DNA from: Sporosarcina sp. ANT_H38
GTDB lineage: Bacteria; Bacillota; Bacilli; Bacillales_A; Planococcaceae
Assembly: GCF_008369195.1 (NCBI RefSeq)
Contig: NZ_VOBC01000004.1
Span: 329,998-393,997, forward strand
Length of the DNA stretch: 64,000 bases
Direction of reading: 5' to 3'
Shown: positions 37,355 to 45,314 of the stretch, in pieces
Position numbering within the stretch: position 1 is the first letter of the stretch
How the letters are laid out: every line of letters starts with the position of its first letter
Program-made: the position numbers and the translations under genes
The notes under the pieces: generated by a model
Told to the model about the DNA's origin: nothing
The model's database searches: none
Seen by the model: the letters and a program-made list of their open reading frames with translations, nothing else

Positions 37355-39109
37355 TTATTCAGCCTTCGTAATCGAAGTTCCCGCCTGCAATTTATACATT
37401 TGCGCGTACTGCCCGTCAAGTATGAGCAATTCATCGTGTGAGCCTTGTTCAACAATCTCGCCACGATCTAACACTAAAATACGATCAGCGTTTTTTATAG
37501 TAGAAAGCCTATGGGCAATGATAAATGTCGTACGTCCTTTTTTCAGTACGTCCATAGCATGCTGAATGATTTCTTCCGTTTCAGTGTCGATGTTGGAAGT
37601 TGCTTCATCTAAAATAAGAATTGCTGGATCGAACGCAAGTGCACGTGCGAATGAAATAAGTTGACGCTGTCCAGAAGAAAGCGTGCTCCCTTTCTCCACA
37701 ACCGGCTCGTCAATCCCACCAGGTAAATGTTTCAATACTAGTTCCCCGCCAACAGCATCGAGTGAATGTTGCACCTTTTCGCGTGTAATACGCGGGTCAC
37801 CTAAGCTGATGTTAGACTCGACTGTTCCACTAAACAAGTAAGGATCTTGCAAGACAATGCCCATATGATCACGTACCGTCTGGCGCGGCATGTCGCTGAT
37901 ATTTAGCCCATCAATCGTAATCTTCCCTTTCGAAGCGTCATAGAAGCGGAACAATAAGTTCATGATTGAACTTTTCCCCGATCCGGTATGTCCAACAAGT
38001 GCGACCGTTTCCCCTTGTTTTGCTCCGAATGTAAGATCTTTCAAGACATATTCTTCATCCTTATAGGCGAACCAAACATTCTCAAAACGCACATTTCCTT
38101 GGTAGCGGGCGATTTTGTCGTCGCTTACTGGCTCCCCTTCGCGGTCCAACAGTTTGAATACGCGTTCAGCTGCAACAAGCGAATGCTCAAGTCGTGCGAA
38201 CTGGTTAACAATACCTGTCACGGGGTTGAACAACCGTGTAATGTAGTCAACGAATGCATAGAGCATCCCGACTGAAATGACACTTTCAGTGGTAATCGAT
38301 GCACCACCGAAATACCAAATAAAGAACACAAAGGTCAATGACCGGATTATGTCGACAAGGTTATGTGACGTTGCAGCCTCTACCTTCAACAGTTTGTTCT
38401 GATAGCGGAAGTGTTCATCATTCAGCTCGCGGAATTCCTCCTCCATCTGTGTCTCACGACGGAATGCCTGAATAATTGTCATCCCATTGATCGATTCGTT
38501 GATCATCGCGTTCATATCACTCACTTTTCCACGTATGATATGATTCACTTTTGAAGCAAACTTCCTATACGTCTTCATCCAAATATAAAGTATTGGCAGG
38601 ACGAATAGCGTGATTGCACCCATTTTAGGTTCTAAGATGAACATCGCAATGAAAATCCCAGTAATGTACATCCCACTAATCGCAAACTGTGAAACGACCG
38701 TTACATATAAGTTACGTATCGCTTCCGTATCATTCGTAATCCTTGCAACTACTTTTCCGGCAGGTAAATTATCAAAATATCGAATTGGCAATGTCTGAAT
38801 ATGTTCGTACAGATCATTACGCATCTTCTGAATGATTCGATTTGCCGCCTTTTGCATCAATAAATACTGGAAATACCTTAGTATTGCAGTGACGACTGCG
38901 AGCCCGAAGAAGATGGCAAGTAGTTTAGCAATCGGATTGAAATCAATTCCCCCACCTGGAGCTCCTGCAATATGATCATCTATGATTTTCTTGGCAATCA
39001 TTGGTCCCATCAGATCAGCAGCTACTGCGAACGCGAGAAGAACAATACCTGTCAGTAACAATTTTTTATAGTCAAGTGCGTAATGAAGTAATCGTTTACC
39101 GGTACTCAT
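37355..39109 (-). CDS. bmrD: Heterodimeric ABC exporter subunit, BmrD/YheH-like
   Basis: This 584-residue half-transporter has six membrane segments (residues about 15-300) and then an ATPase. The Walker A is GHTGSGKSS, the Walker B ILILDEATSNID has the catalytic glutamate, and the switch is AHRLS. The ABC signature is degenerate (LSSGQRQ). Together with BmrC this gives one canonical and one degenerate ATP site, as in known heterodimeric exporters. B. subtilis BmrD is longer (673), so an extracellular insertion is absent. ATG at 39109 follows GGGGAGG and is 1 nt from the bmrC stop. Multidrug efflux is inferred. Confidence 0.85.
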   Translation of the reverse strand: MSTGKRLLHYALDYKKLLLTGIVLLAFAVAADLMGPMIAKKIIDDHIAGAPGGGIDFNPIAKLLAIFFGLAVVTAILRYFQYLLMQKAANRIIQKMRNDLYEHIQTLPIRYFDNLPAGKVVARITNDTEAIRNLYVTVVSQFAISGMYITGIFIAMFILEPKMGAITLFVLPILYIWMKTYRKFASKVNHIIRGKVSDMNAMINESINGMTIIQAFRRETQMEEEFRELNDEHFRYQNKLLKVEAATSHNLVDIIRSLTFVFFIWYFGGASITTESVISVGMLYAFVDYITRLFNPVTGIVNQFARLEHSLVAAERVFKLLDREGEPVSDDKIARYQGNVRFENVWFAYKDEEYVLKDLTFGAKQGETVALVGHTGSGKSSIMNLLFRFYDASKGKITIDGLNISDMPRQTVRDHMGIVLQDPYLFSGTVESNISLGDPRITREKVQHSLDAVGGELVLKHLPGGIDEPVVEKGSTLSSGQRQLISFARALAFDPAILILDEATSNIDTETEEIIQHAMDVLKKGRTTFIIAHRLSTIKNADRILVLDRGEIVEQGSHDELLILDGQYAQMYKLQAGTSITKAE

Positions 39110-39110
39110 A

Positions 39111-40850
39111 TTATTCAACCTCCCCAATCTGTTGGCGGTCGAATTGCTCTTTGTACCAGCCGTTCATTCCAAGTAAGCCCTCATGTGTGCCTTCTTCAAT
39201 AACACACCCATCGTCAAGTACGATAATCCAATCCGCATGCTGAACAGCAGATAGTCGGTGTGTTGTAATGATTGTGGTTTTTCCAGAACGCTCCGCTTGA
39301 ATGTTTTCTATAATTTTCGCTTCCGTTTTCGCATCAACCGCAGAAAGCGAGTCATCTAAAATAAGAATCTCTGGATTTTTCACAAGTGCTCTCGCAATGG
39401 AAATCCGTTGTTTTTGTCCACCAGATAATGCGACGCCCTTCTCTCCGACGAGCGTTTCAAGTCCTTGCGGAAGCATTTCAAGATCTTTTTCAAAATAGGA
39501 GAGGCGAATCGTTTCCGCAATGTCCGCTTCCGACGCATCCGGCCTTCCAAATAAGATATTCTCTTTGACCGAACGTGAAAACAGGACATGATCTTGCGGT
39601 ACATAACCAATCCAGTCCCTTACCTGATCTTTTGTCATAGACTGCATTGGTACTCCTGAGAAAACAATTTCTCCTTCACCGGATGGATATTCACGCAGCA
39701 GCTGTTTAACAAACGTAGTCTTTCCACTTCCGGTTTTCCCAACTATCCCTAGCGTATCACCACGATTTAAATGGAGTTTTATAGCATCCAAGTTGACCGA
39801 GTGCGACGTCGGATAAGTGAAAGTAACGTCCCGGAAACCTACGCTATCAGGTTGGTCAACGTTTACAGGTTGATCAGGATCCTTCACATCTTCTTCGTAA
39901 TCAAGGGTTTCTGTCACCCGGTCGAGTGATGCATTTCCCCGTTGTAAGACGTTAATTAGCTCACCGATTGCAAACATCGGCCAAACAATCATCCCAAGAT
40001 AGACGTTAAAGGTAACTAGTTTCCCGAGCGTCATATCTCCAATAGAGACAAGGTAAGCGCCGTAACCAAGACCAATCATATATGTCAAGCCCGTTAGTAC
40101 TTTTGAAATCGGCATGAACAACGCGTCGATCTTCTCAACGTGCATATTCTTCTGATAGACATCTTCCGTCATTTCAGCAAACCCTTTTTCAGTTGCACGC
40201 TCCTGAACGTATGCACGCACAACCCTTACACCCGCTACCGCTTCTAAGACATTATCATTCAAATCTCCAAATACCTGTTGAGCCGTCATGTATCTTTCGT
40301 GAATTTTCTTTCCTAGAACCTGCATGATATACGCCAAAATTGGAAGCGGTAAAATCGCCACAAGTGTCAACTCCCATGACACGAGAAAGCCCATCGTCAA
40401 AACGAGTGTCAGTAAATAGAGCGTGGAATCGACAAGCGTCATAATGCCGAAACCTGCCGTCTCAGAAATTGCCCGTAAGTCATTTGTCGATCTAGCCATT
40501 AAGTCGCCCGTCTTATTTTTCTCATAAAACGTTGGGGTCATTTTCAGGAAATGTTGCATAAGATTACCTCGTAATTGTCGCTCGATGACATAAGCCCCAC
40601 CAAACAACTGGTATTGCCAAACGAAGTTACTTGCATAATTGAAAATCATGATCAAAAACATGGAACCGATGAAAATAGTGAGCAATCTGGCTGTCAACGT
40701 CTGTGTATAAATTGAGTCAATCGCCTGCCCAATCAGCCAGGGGGGTATAACAACAAGAATATTCGTCACCATTAGCAGAATAAGCGCAACTGTGTACCTC
40801 TTCCGATTCTCTTTAAAAAACCATTTTAATTTAACTAAAACTGAAAACAT
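39111..40850 (-). CDS. bmrC: Heterodimeric ABC exporter subunit, BmrC/YheI-like
   Basis: This 579-residue half-transporter (B. subtilis BmrC 585) has six membrane segments and then an ATPase with Walker A GKTGSGKTT and a canonical LSGGQKQR signature. Its Walker B ends ILILDDSLSAVD, aspartate replacing the catalytic glutamate, so its own site is degenerate and complements BmrD. The locus beside yheA, yheB and yheE matches B. subtilis bmrCD, which is induced by translation-inhibiting antibiotics through a leader. A comparable leader is present here (40851-41382). The ribosome site (GAAGG) is weak and distant. Confidence 0.88.
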   Translation of the reverse strand: MFSVLVKLKWFFKENRKRYTVALILLMVTNILVVIPPWLIGQAIDSIYTQTLTARLLTIFIGSMFLIMIFNYASNFVWQYQLFGGAYVIERQLRGNLMQHFLKMTPTFYEKNKTGDLMARSTNDLRAISETAGFGIMTLVDSTLYLLTLVLTMGFLVSWELTLVAILPLPILAYIMQVLGKKIHERYMTAQQVFGDLNDNVLEAVAGVRVVRAYVQERATEKGFAEMTEDVYQKNMHVEKIDALFMPISKVLTGLTYMIGLGYGAYLVSIGDMTLGKLVTFNVYLGMIVWPMFAIGELINVLQRGNASLDRVTETLDYEEDVKDPDQPVNVDQPDSVGFRDVTFTYPTSHSVNLDAIKLHLNRGDTLGIVGKTGSGKTTFVKQLLREYPSGEGEIVFSGVPMQSMTKDQVRDWIGYVPQDHVLFSRSVKENILFGRPDASEADIAETIRLSYFEKDLEMLPQGLETLVGEKGVALSGGQKQRISIARALVKNPEILILDDSLSAVDAKTEAKIIENIQAERSGKTTIITTHRLSAVQHADWIIVLDDGCVIEEGTHEGLLGMNGWYKEQFDRQQIGEVE

Positions 40851-40884
40851 AATCTAATCAACCTTCTTCCTTATTCTCTTACAA

Positions 40885-40944
40885 CTATCCGCTTTCTAGA
40901 GATTCCTTTTTCAATAATTTTCTTTGCTGATTGATGATTAACAT
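40885..40944 (-). CDS. Candidate second leader peptide (19 aa) upstream of bmrC
   Basis: The frame MLIINQQRKLLKKESLESG then stops 34 nt before the bmrC start. It has a very good site (AAAAGGAGTG, 6 nt before ATG 40944), stronger than that of bmrC itself. It could couple translation to bmrC or act as a sensor. Short and inferred. Confidence 0.45.
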   Translation of the reverse strand: MLIINQQRKLLKKESLESG

Positions 40945-41149
40945 CGTCAACACTCCTTTTCCTATTATTTGTTCCTACTTTATCCTGCAATAAGAATCCC
41001 TAACATACTCAACTTCTTTAAGTGGAGTATGAACGACTTCTTATTGCCCGAATGGTTCGGCTATATTAAGTAGGAGAAAATCGCCCCCACTTAATAAGTC
41101 CAACTTTATGCAACACGCAATGCGTGGAAACACCGAATTTCGTTTACAT

Positions 41150-41195
41150 TGAAAAATAAAAAAGAGCACACGCCTCTTAACATAAGCGTGTGCTC
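41150..41195 (-). terminator. Attenuator-like terminator in the bmrC leader
   Basis: GAGCACACGC pairs with GCGTGTGCTC, followed on the minus strand by TTTTTTATTTTTC. It lies about 300 nt before bmrC and just after a leader peptide. An upstream hairpin (GGAGCGGC with GCCGTTCC, about 41200-41224) may compete or regulate. Confidence 0.8.
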
Positions 41196-41247
41196 ATAAA
41201 AAGGAACGGCATATCGCGCCGCTCCGGGTATATTTAGTTTTAGAAAA

Positions 41248-41310
41248 CTAAAATGCGGATAGGCACGGTTTCATTTTATTATTTTTTGTGAACATGAATA
41301 CTTTTTTCAT
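41248..41310 (-). CDS. Leader peptide upstream of bmrC (20 aa, BmrB-like role)
   Basis: The frame MKKVFMFTKNNKMKPCLSAF then TAG starts at ATG 41310, with AGGGAGGT 8 nt upstream. It begins close to a TTGACA promoter and is followed by an intrinsic terminator. B. subtilis bmrCD is preceded by the 54-codon bmrB leader, whose translation governs antitermination. This peptide is shorter and not evidently homologous, but occupies the same position. Confidence 0.6.
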   Translation of the reverse strand: MKKVFMFTKNNKMKPCLSAF

Positions 41311-41352
41311 TTTCCGTACCTCCCTTTCTATTTCGAGTATCTAACTATATCT

Positions 41353-41382
41353 AGGTTATCATTACCATTTCTAAGATGTCAA
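41353..41382 (-). promoter_or_regulatory. Promoter of the bmrC leader
   Basis: On the minus strand a perfect TTGACA (41377-41382) is followed, after 16-18 nt, by a TGATAACC-like -10 region. The transcript would start about 40 nt before the leader peptide. Confidence 0.55.
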
Positions 41383-41840
41383 TACTTTTTGAAAATATAA
41401 TCACTTTGGAAATATCAATAAATATATGAATGAATGGATGAAGTTATTCTTCATACAGCAGTAAAAGAACTTAGTCTAAAAGCCAAGCGTCTTGCGGCAG
41501 TAAGGCAGCATAAATCGAATATAATACCAACAACAGCATACAAATTGAAGAACAGCTGCTTGTATGGTTGTAATCGCAACGAGAACGATAAAAATTCAAT
41601 AATTATCCAGTGTCACCTCTTCAGATTCAACTCTAAAACATTCAATATATACCGAAGAGCGCCGAAAAATGTCACCTCCATTTCAATTTTGCCCGAACAA
41701 TTTCTATGCTCTTTCTAATAGCTTTTTTGATACTTCCCCCTCTATCTTCTTTCCTACAAACATACAATAGACAAGAGTATCTATTTGTTTTTTTCTTGTA
41801 AATAAATTATCATAGAGTTAACTAAGGATTTTACCACTAT
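41383..41840. other. Intergenic region with no recognised gene
   Basis: This is an AT-rich stretch between the bmrC promoter and the YhdP-like gene. Open frames on either strand (for example plus 41434-41718) lack ribosome sites and recognisable motifs. Confidence 0.5.
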
Positions 41841-41897
41841 AGGAGGTGTACACTTTGTTCTCCCCCTCATTTGGGTTTGGAACAAAGTAATTATTTG
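41841..41897 (+). promoter_or_regulatory. Hairpin between ribosome site and TTG start
   Basis: AGGAGGTG lies at 41841-41848. A 9-bp perfect stem (ACTTTGTTC 41852-41860 with GAACAAAGT 41880-41888) follows, and TTG lies at 41895. Folding would bring the ribosome site to about 9 nt from that TTG. Unfolded, the ribosome site instead faces TTG 41855, which opens an 11-codon frame ending at 41890. Confidence 0.55.
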
Positions 41898-43238
41898 GAT
41901 ATTGCCATACGATTGGCAGCATTTGCTGTCTTGATCGCTCTCACCGCATTTTTTGTTGCGAGTGAATTTGCAATTGTGAAAATTAGAGCAACACGGATTG
42001 ACCAACTGGTAGCGGAGGGTAACCCACGTGCCGTAACTGCGAGAAAGGTAATTAGTAATTTGGACGAATATTTGTCCGCGTGCCAATTGGGTATTACAAT
42101 TACTGCTCTCGGACTCGGGATGCTCGGGGAACCAACTGTGAAATTAATGTTAAAACCGGTTTTCTCTTATTACGAATTGACAGCTAGTACTTCCAGTATC
42201 CTTTCATTCATTATCGCATTCACTTCAGTAACATTTTTGCATGTTGTTATAGGTGAATTGGCTCCTAAAACGATCGCGATTCAAAAAGCGGAAGCCATTA
42301 CGTTATTATTTTCAAAACCGCTTATTTTATTTTATCGCCTCATGTACCCTATCATTAAAGGTATGAACGGTTCTGCACGTCTCTTCGTTGGACTGCTTGG
42401 CTTTAAATCAATTTCAGAATCAGAAGTCGCTCATACAGAAGAAGAACTTCGGATGATTTTATCGGATAGTTTAAAAAGCGGCGAAATCAACCAAGCCGAA
42501 TATAAATATGTGAATAAGATCTTTGAATTTGATGACCGAATTGCCAATGAAATCATGGCCCCTCGGACAGAAATGATAACAATTGAAAAAGACATGACAT
42601 TACGCGAAGTATTCGACGTGATGGGTGTCGAACAATATACTCGCTACCCTGTTACGGATGGCGATAAAGACCATATTATTGGTCTGGTCAACATGAAAAA
42701 CCTATTGACCGCCTTCATTAAGGAACCTGAAACAGCAGGCAATCAGACGGTTTTCAATTATATGAAACCGATTATACATGTCATCGATACGATACCAATC
42801 GCCGACCTTCTACTCAAAATCCAACGAGAACGCATTCATATGGCGATTCTAATGGATGAATACGGAGGAACTTCCGGCCTTGTAACTATCGAAGATATTT
42901 TAGAAGAAATCGTCGGTGATATTCAAGATGAATTCGATATGAATGAAATACCAGAAATCCAAAACCTCGGGGAAAACCATTATATTTTTGACGCCAAGAT
43001 GCGCATCGAAAATGTTAATGATATCCTTGGTACATCAATTGACGAAGAGGATATCGATACAATCGGTGGCTGGTACATGACCCAGCGCTTCGAAGCAATC
43101 CAAGGCGAAAAGATTATTGAACACGGGTTTGAATTCATGGTGAAAGACGTGGACGGCCATCATATTCTCTACCTGGAAGTCTTTAAATATGAAGAGGATA
43201 AAGCTGACGATACTTCAGAATTGTCAATGGAGTCCTAA
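41895..43238 (+). CDS. yhdP: CNNM/hemolysin-C family protein, YhdP-like
   Basis: This 447-residue protein starts LDIAIRLAAFAVLIALTAFF and has a DUF21 membrane domain (about 1-200), two CBS domains (about 205-330, MAPRTEMITIEKDMTLREVF and HMAILMDEYGGTSGLVTIED) and a C-terminal CorC/HlyC domain. The family handles Mg2+/Co2+ export. TTG at 41895 gives an N terminus like B. subtilis YhdP (MDI...). Other TTGs at 41871 and 41877 remain possible. The initiation region folds as a hairpin. Confidence 0.88.
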   Translation: MDIAIRLAAFAVLIALTAFFVASEFAIVKIRATRIDQLVAEGNPRAVTARKVISNLDEYLSACQLGITITALGLGMLGEPTVKLMLKPVFSYYELTASTSSILSFIIAFTSVTFLHVVIGELAPKTIAIQKAEAITLLFSKPLILFYRLMYPIIKGMNGSARLFVGLLGFKSISESEVAHTEEELRMILSDSLKSGEINQAEYKYVNKIFEFDDRIANEIMAPRTEMITIEKDMTLREVFDVMGVEQYTRYPVTDGDKDHIIGLVNMKNLLTAFIKEPETAGNQTVFNYMKPIIHVIDTIPIADLLLKIQRERIHMAILMDEYGGTSGLVTIEDILEEIVGDIQDEFDMNEIPEIQNLGENHYIFDAKMRIENVNDILGTSIDEEDIDTIGGWYMTQRFEAIQGEKIIEHGFEFMVKDVDGHHILYLEVFKYEEDKADDTSELSMES

Positions 43239-43242
43239 CAAA

Positions 43243-43273
43243 GAGCGTCTTCCTTATGGAGGACGCTTTTTTC
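43243..43273 (+). terminator. Terminator of the YhdP-like gene
   Basis: AGCGTCTTCC pairs with GGAGGACGCT, followed by TTTTTT. Confidence 0.9.
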
Positions 43274-43381
43274 GATTGATACGTTTCGAACTTCTCGTAT
43301 AGTGTTGTTTACTTCCGATAAAGCGTAGTCTTCTTCACTCATTGCATCTACCAACTTCCAGAATGGTCCGAAAAGTCTGTA

Positions 43382-43410
43382 TTGACTTTCTTCTCTTGTC
43401 TTGTTATTAT
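43382..43410 (+). promoter_or_regulatory. Sigma-A type promoter for a 23-aa gene
   Basis: TTGACT (43382-43387), a 17-nt spacer and TATTAT (43405-43410) form a near-consensus promoter about 33 nt ahead of the small ORF at 43443. Confidence 0.75.
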
Positions 43411-43442
43411 TAATTCAACTTACAGAAAGCAGGTGATGTTTT

Positions 43443-43514
43443 ATGGCTACTCTTATCGAACCTATTGCTAATTTGATCGGACCCATACTTTCACCTGCAG
43501 TGCTTCTATTATAA
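43443..43514 (+). CDS. 23-aa hydrophobic peptide gene
   Basis: The peptide begins MATLIEPIANLIGP and ends in LSPAVLLL. It is hydrophobic with one acidic and no basic residue, and could span or coat a membrane. Support comes from the whole unit: promoter 43382-43410, an AGCAGGTG ribosome site, ATG, a stop, then a terminator at 43543-43579. Size and layout recall type I toxins or small membrane peptides, but no family is recognised. Confidence 0.6.
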   Translation: MATLIEPIANLIGPILSPAVLLL

Positions 43515-43542
43515 GCATGCTTATTCTGTTATGCGTGTGAAA

Positions 43543-43579
43543 GTCGTGGTGTCCGACCAAAGGACTCACGGCTTTTTTT
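43543..43579 (+). terminator. Terminator of the 23-aa gene
   Basis: GTCGTGGTGTCC pairs with GGACTCACGGC (one bulge), followed by TTTTTTTA. Confidence 0.8.
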
Positions 43580-43690
43580 ATTGTCTAGCTCCAGGTGTCA
43601 GACGATCGGGTCATAAGCAATCTAGCTAGTAGGATTGAACTTATGTCTGCCGTGTCTAAGCGGACGCCTTGCGCTTTTCTAGAATGCACA
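43580..43690. repeat. Inverted copy of the AAAGCGCAAGG hairpin repeat
   Basis: TTGTCTAGCTCCAGGTGTCAG at the left and AAGCGGACGCCTTGCGCTTTT at the right are the reverse of the blocks in the 1-560 array. The centre pairs CATAAGCAATC with GATTGAACTTATG. Confidence 0.8.
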
Positions 43691-43708
43691 TAACAGGAGG
43701 AATATAAA

Positions 43709-44791
43709 TTGATTAATTTAAATGAGTACGGTTGGAATACATCCCACGAAGCAAATTGGGAAAGCTTAATAGATGGATTAAAAATGAAAGAATGCCTACC
43801 AGGACGTGTCACACTCGAACACAAAAGGATGTATCGAGTAGTCACTAGTGAAGGCGAGTGGCTATCTGTTTGTTCTGGTGCAATGCAGTACGAAGCTGAT
43901 GAACGGCGAGACTTCCCCGCTGTCGGAGATTGGGTCGTAGTAGAAAAAATGCCAGGTGAAGAACGTGGAATCATCCATGCCATTTTACCGCGTACATCTT
44001 TGTTCTCCAGGAAAGTTGCGGGTACAACGATTGCCGAACAAATTATCGCAGTAAATATCGATATCGTTTTCTTAGTCATGTCGTTGAATAAAGACTTTAA
44101 CTCAAGACGGCTCGAGCGTTATCTGATTGCTGCCTACGATTCAGGTGCAAGTCCCGTCGTCGTATTGACAAAGAAGGACCTATGCGATGACTCTTCCCAC
44201 TACATTGAAGAAGCAAAAAATATAGCAATGGGCGCAGATGTGTTTGCAGTGAGCAATATCACAGGCGATGGTATTGACGAACTGATTTCGTTGTTGAAAG
44301 GTGGAAAAACAGCGGCGTTATTGGGTTCTTCAGGTGTAGGAAAATCATCTCTTACAAACGCGATTTGCGGCGGTGAAACAATGGTTATTCAAAACATTCG
44401 TAGTGATGACGATAGAGGTCGACATACAACGACCCACAGAGAACTTGTAAAAATCCCAGGCGGCGGTGTACTGATTGATACGCCAGGGATGAGAGAATTC
44501 CAGCTATGGGACAACAGTGAGAGCCTAGATTCTGGTTTTAAAGACGTGGAAGCATTTGCAAATTCTTGTAGGTTCAATGATTGTCAGCACAACAACGAAC
44601 CAGGATGTGCCGTACAGGAAGCACTTGCTACCGGTAATTTGTCTGAAGATCGTTATGCAAGCTATCTGAAACTCAAAAAAGAGTTGGCATTCCTTGAACG
44701 AAAAATGGACGCCGCCGCTCAAGTCGCAGAACGGAATAAGTGGAAAAAGATAACGAAAAGTATGCGGAATCATCCTTCTAAGAAGAAATAA
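43709..44791 (+). CDS. rsgA: Ribosome small-subunit-dependent GTPase A (second-type RsgA)
   Basis: This 360-residue, circularly permuted GTPase acts in 30S maturation. After the OB fold, G4 (VVLTKKDL) precedes G1 (GSSGVGKSSLTNAI), then the GRHTTTHRE switch and DTPGMREF (G3). A C-terminal zinc knuckle reads CRFNDCQHNNEPGC. It is longer than the 298-residue B. subtilis RsgA and may be a paralogue. TTG at 43709 follows AGGAGG. It is monocistronic. Confidence 0.9.
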   Translation: MINLNEYGWNTSHEANWESLIDGLKMKECLPGRVTLEHKRMYRVVTSEGEWLSVCSGAMQYEADERRDFPAVGDWVVVEKMPGEERGIIHAILPRTSLFSRKVAGTTIAEQIIAVNIDIVFLVMSLNKDFNSRRLERYLIAAYDSGASPVVVLTKKDLCDDSSHYIEEAKNIAMGADVFAVSNITGDGIDELISLLKGGKTAALLGSSGVGKSSLTNAICGGETMVIQNIRSDDDRGRHTTTHRELVKIPGGGVLIDTPGMREFQLWDNSESLDSGFKDVEAFANSCRFNDCQHNNEPGCAVQEALATGNLSEDRYASYLKLKKELAFLERKMDAAAQVAERNKWKKITKSMRNHPSKKK

Positions 44792-44795
44792 TAAA

Positions 44796-44845
44796 AGAGG
44801 GCAGCTGATCAGTCAGTAATTTGACTGATCAGCTGCCCTCTTTCA
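44796..44845. terminator. Strong terminator after rsgA
   Basis: A long stem of more than 20 bp, GAGGGCAGCTGATCAGTCA with TGACTGATCAGCTGCCCTC, is followed by TTTC. Confidence 0.92.
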
Positions 44846-44849
44846 ATTA

Positions 44850-45300
44850 TTGAGTGGTCAGTACTTTCTCCAAATCTTTTCTTCCATAACGCATCCCCCT
44901 ACCACTAAAGCCTTGCGTAAAACTAAATTCTCTGCATCTTTTACATAAGCCGTTAATTGATTACGAATTGAAGACCTGTACGGGACCTACTTGTCGTTAA
45001 TGTAGGATTAAGTTTTTGATTTTAAAGATAGAATTCATCTTAAGAATTTCCAAATAGAAGGGATTTCGAAATTTAGGTAGAACAACTAATAATATTCCTT
45101 AGAATGATTGGAGGTCATATTTTGTTACTTTACTTTTGAAAGTGGGATTTGGTGATGCTTCCCTGAAACCTTTAATAGATGTTATCGAAAAGCATTTAAG
45201 CTTGTCGAAAAAATACTACAGTAAACTTTAAGTGTTTTTTACCTTGAAGTTCTATGGATTTATGTAAATTTCATTACAGAAAAACATATCGTTAATATTA
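44850..45300. other. Decayed intergenic region
   Basis: No intact gene is present. Two coding-like scraps remain: a minus-strand frame (about 44857-44990) reading NQLTAYVKDAENLVLRKALV before its stop, and a plus-strand frame ending at 45231 with GFGDASLKPLIDVIEKHLSL. Neither is recognised, and both lack starts. Confidence 0.45.
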
Positions 45301-45314
45301 GGAGAGTGGAACGA

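Noticed and set aside
37152..37565. Plus-strand frame spanning the IS relic end and the start of bmrD's 3' end
   Set aside because: It overlaps the strong bmrD coding region and lacks a ribosome site. Its first part belongs to the IS1182 remnant.
40981..41149. Riboswitch or T-box in the bmrC leader
   Set aside because: No T-box sequence, specifier loop or known aptamer core is visible. Short ORFs plus a terminator explain it better.
41434..41718. 94-codon plus-strand frame upstream of the YhdP-like gene
   Set aside because: No ribosome site, no recognisable motif and atypical composition; not called as a gene.
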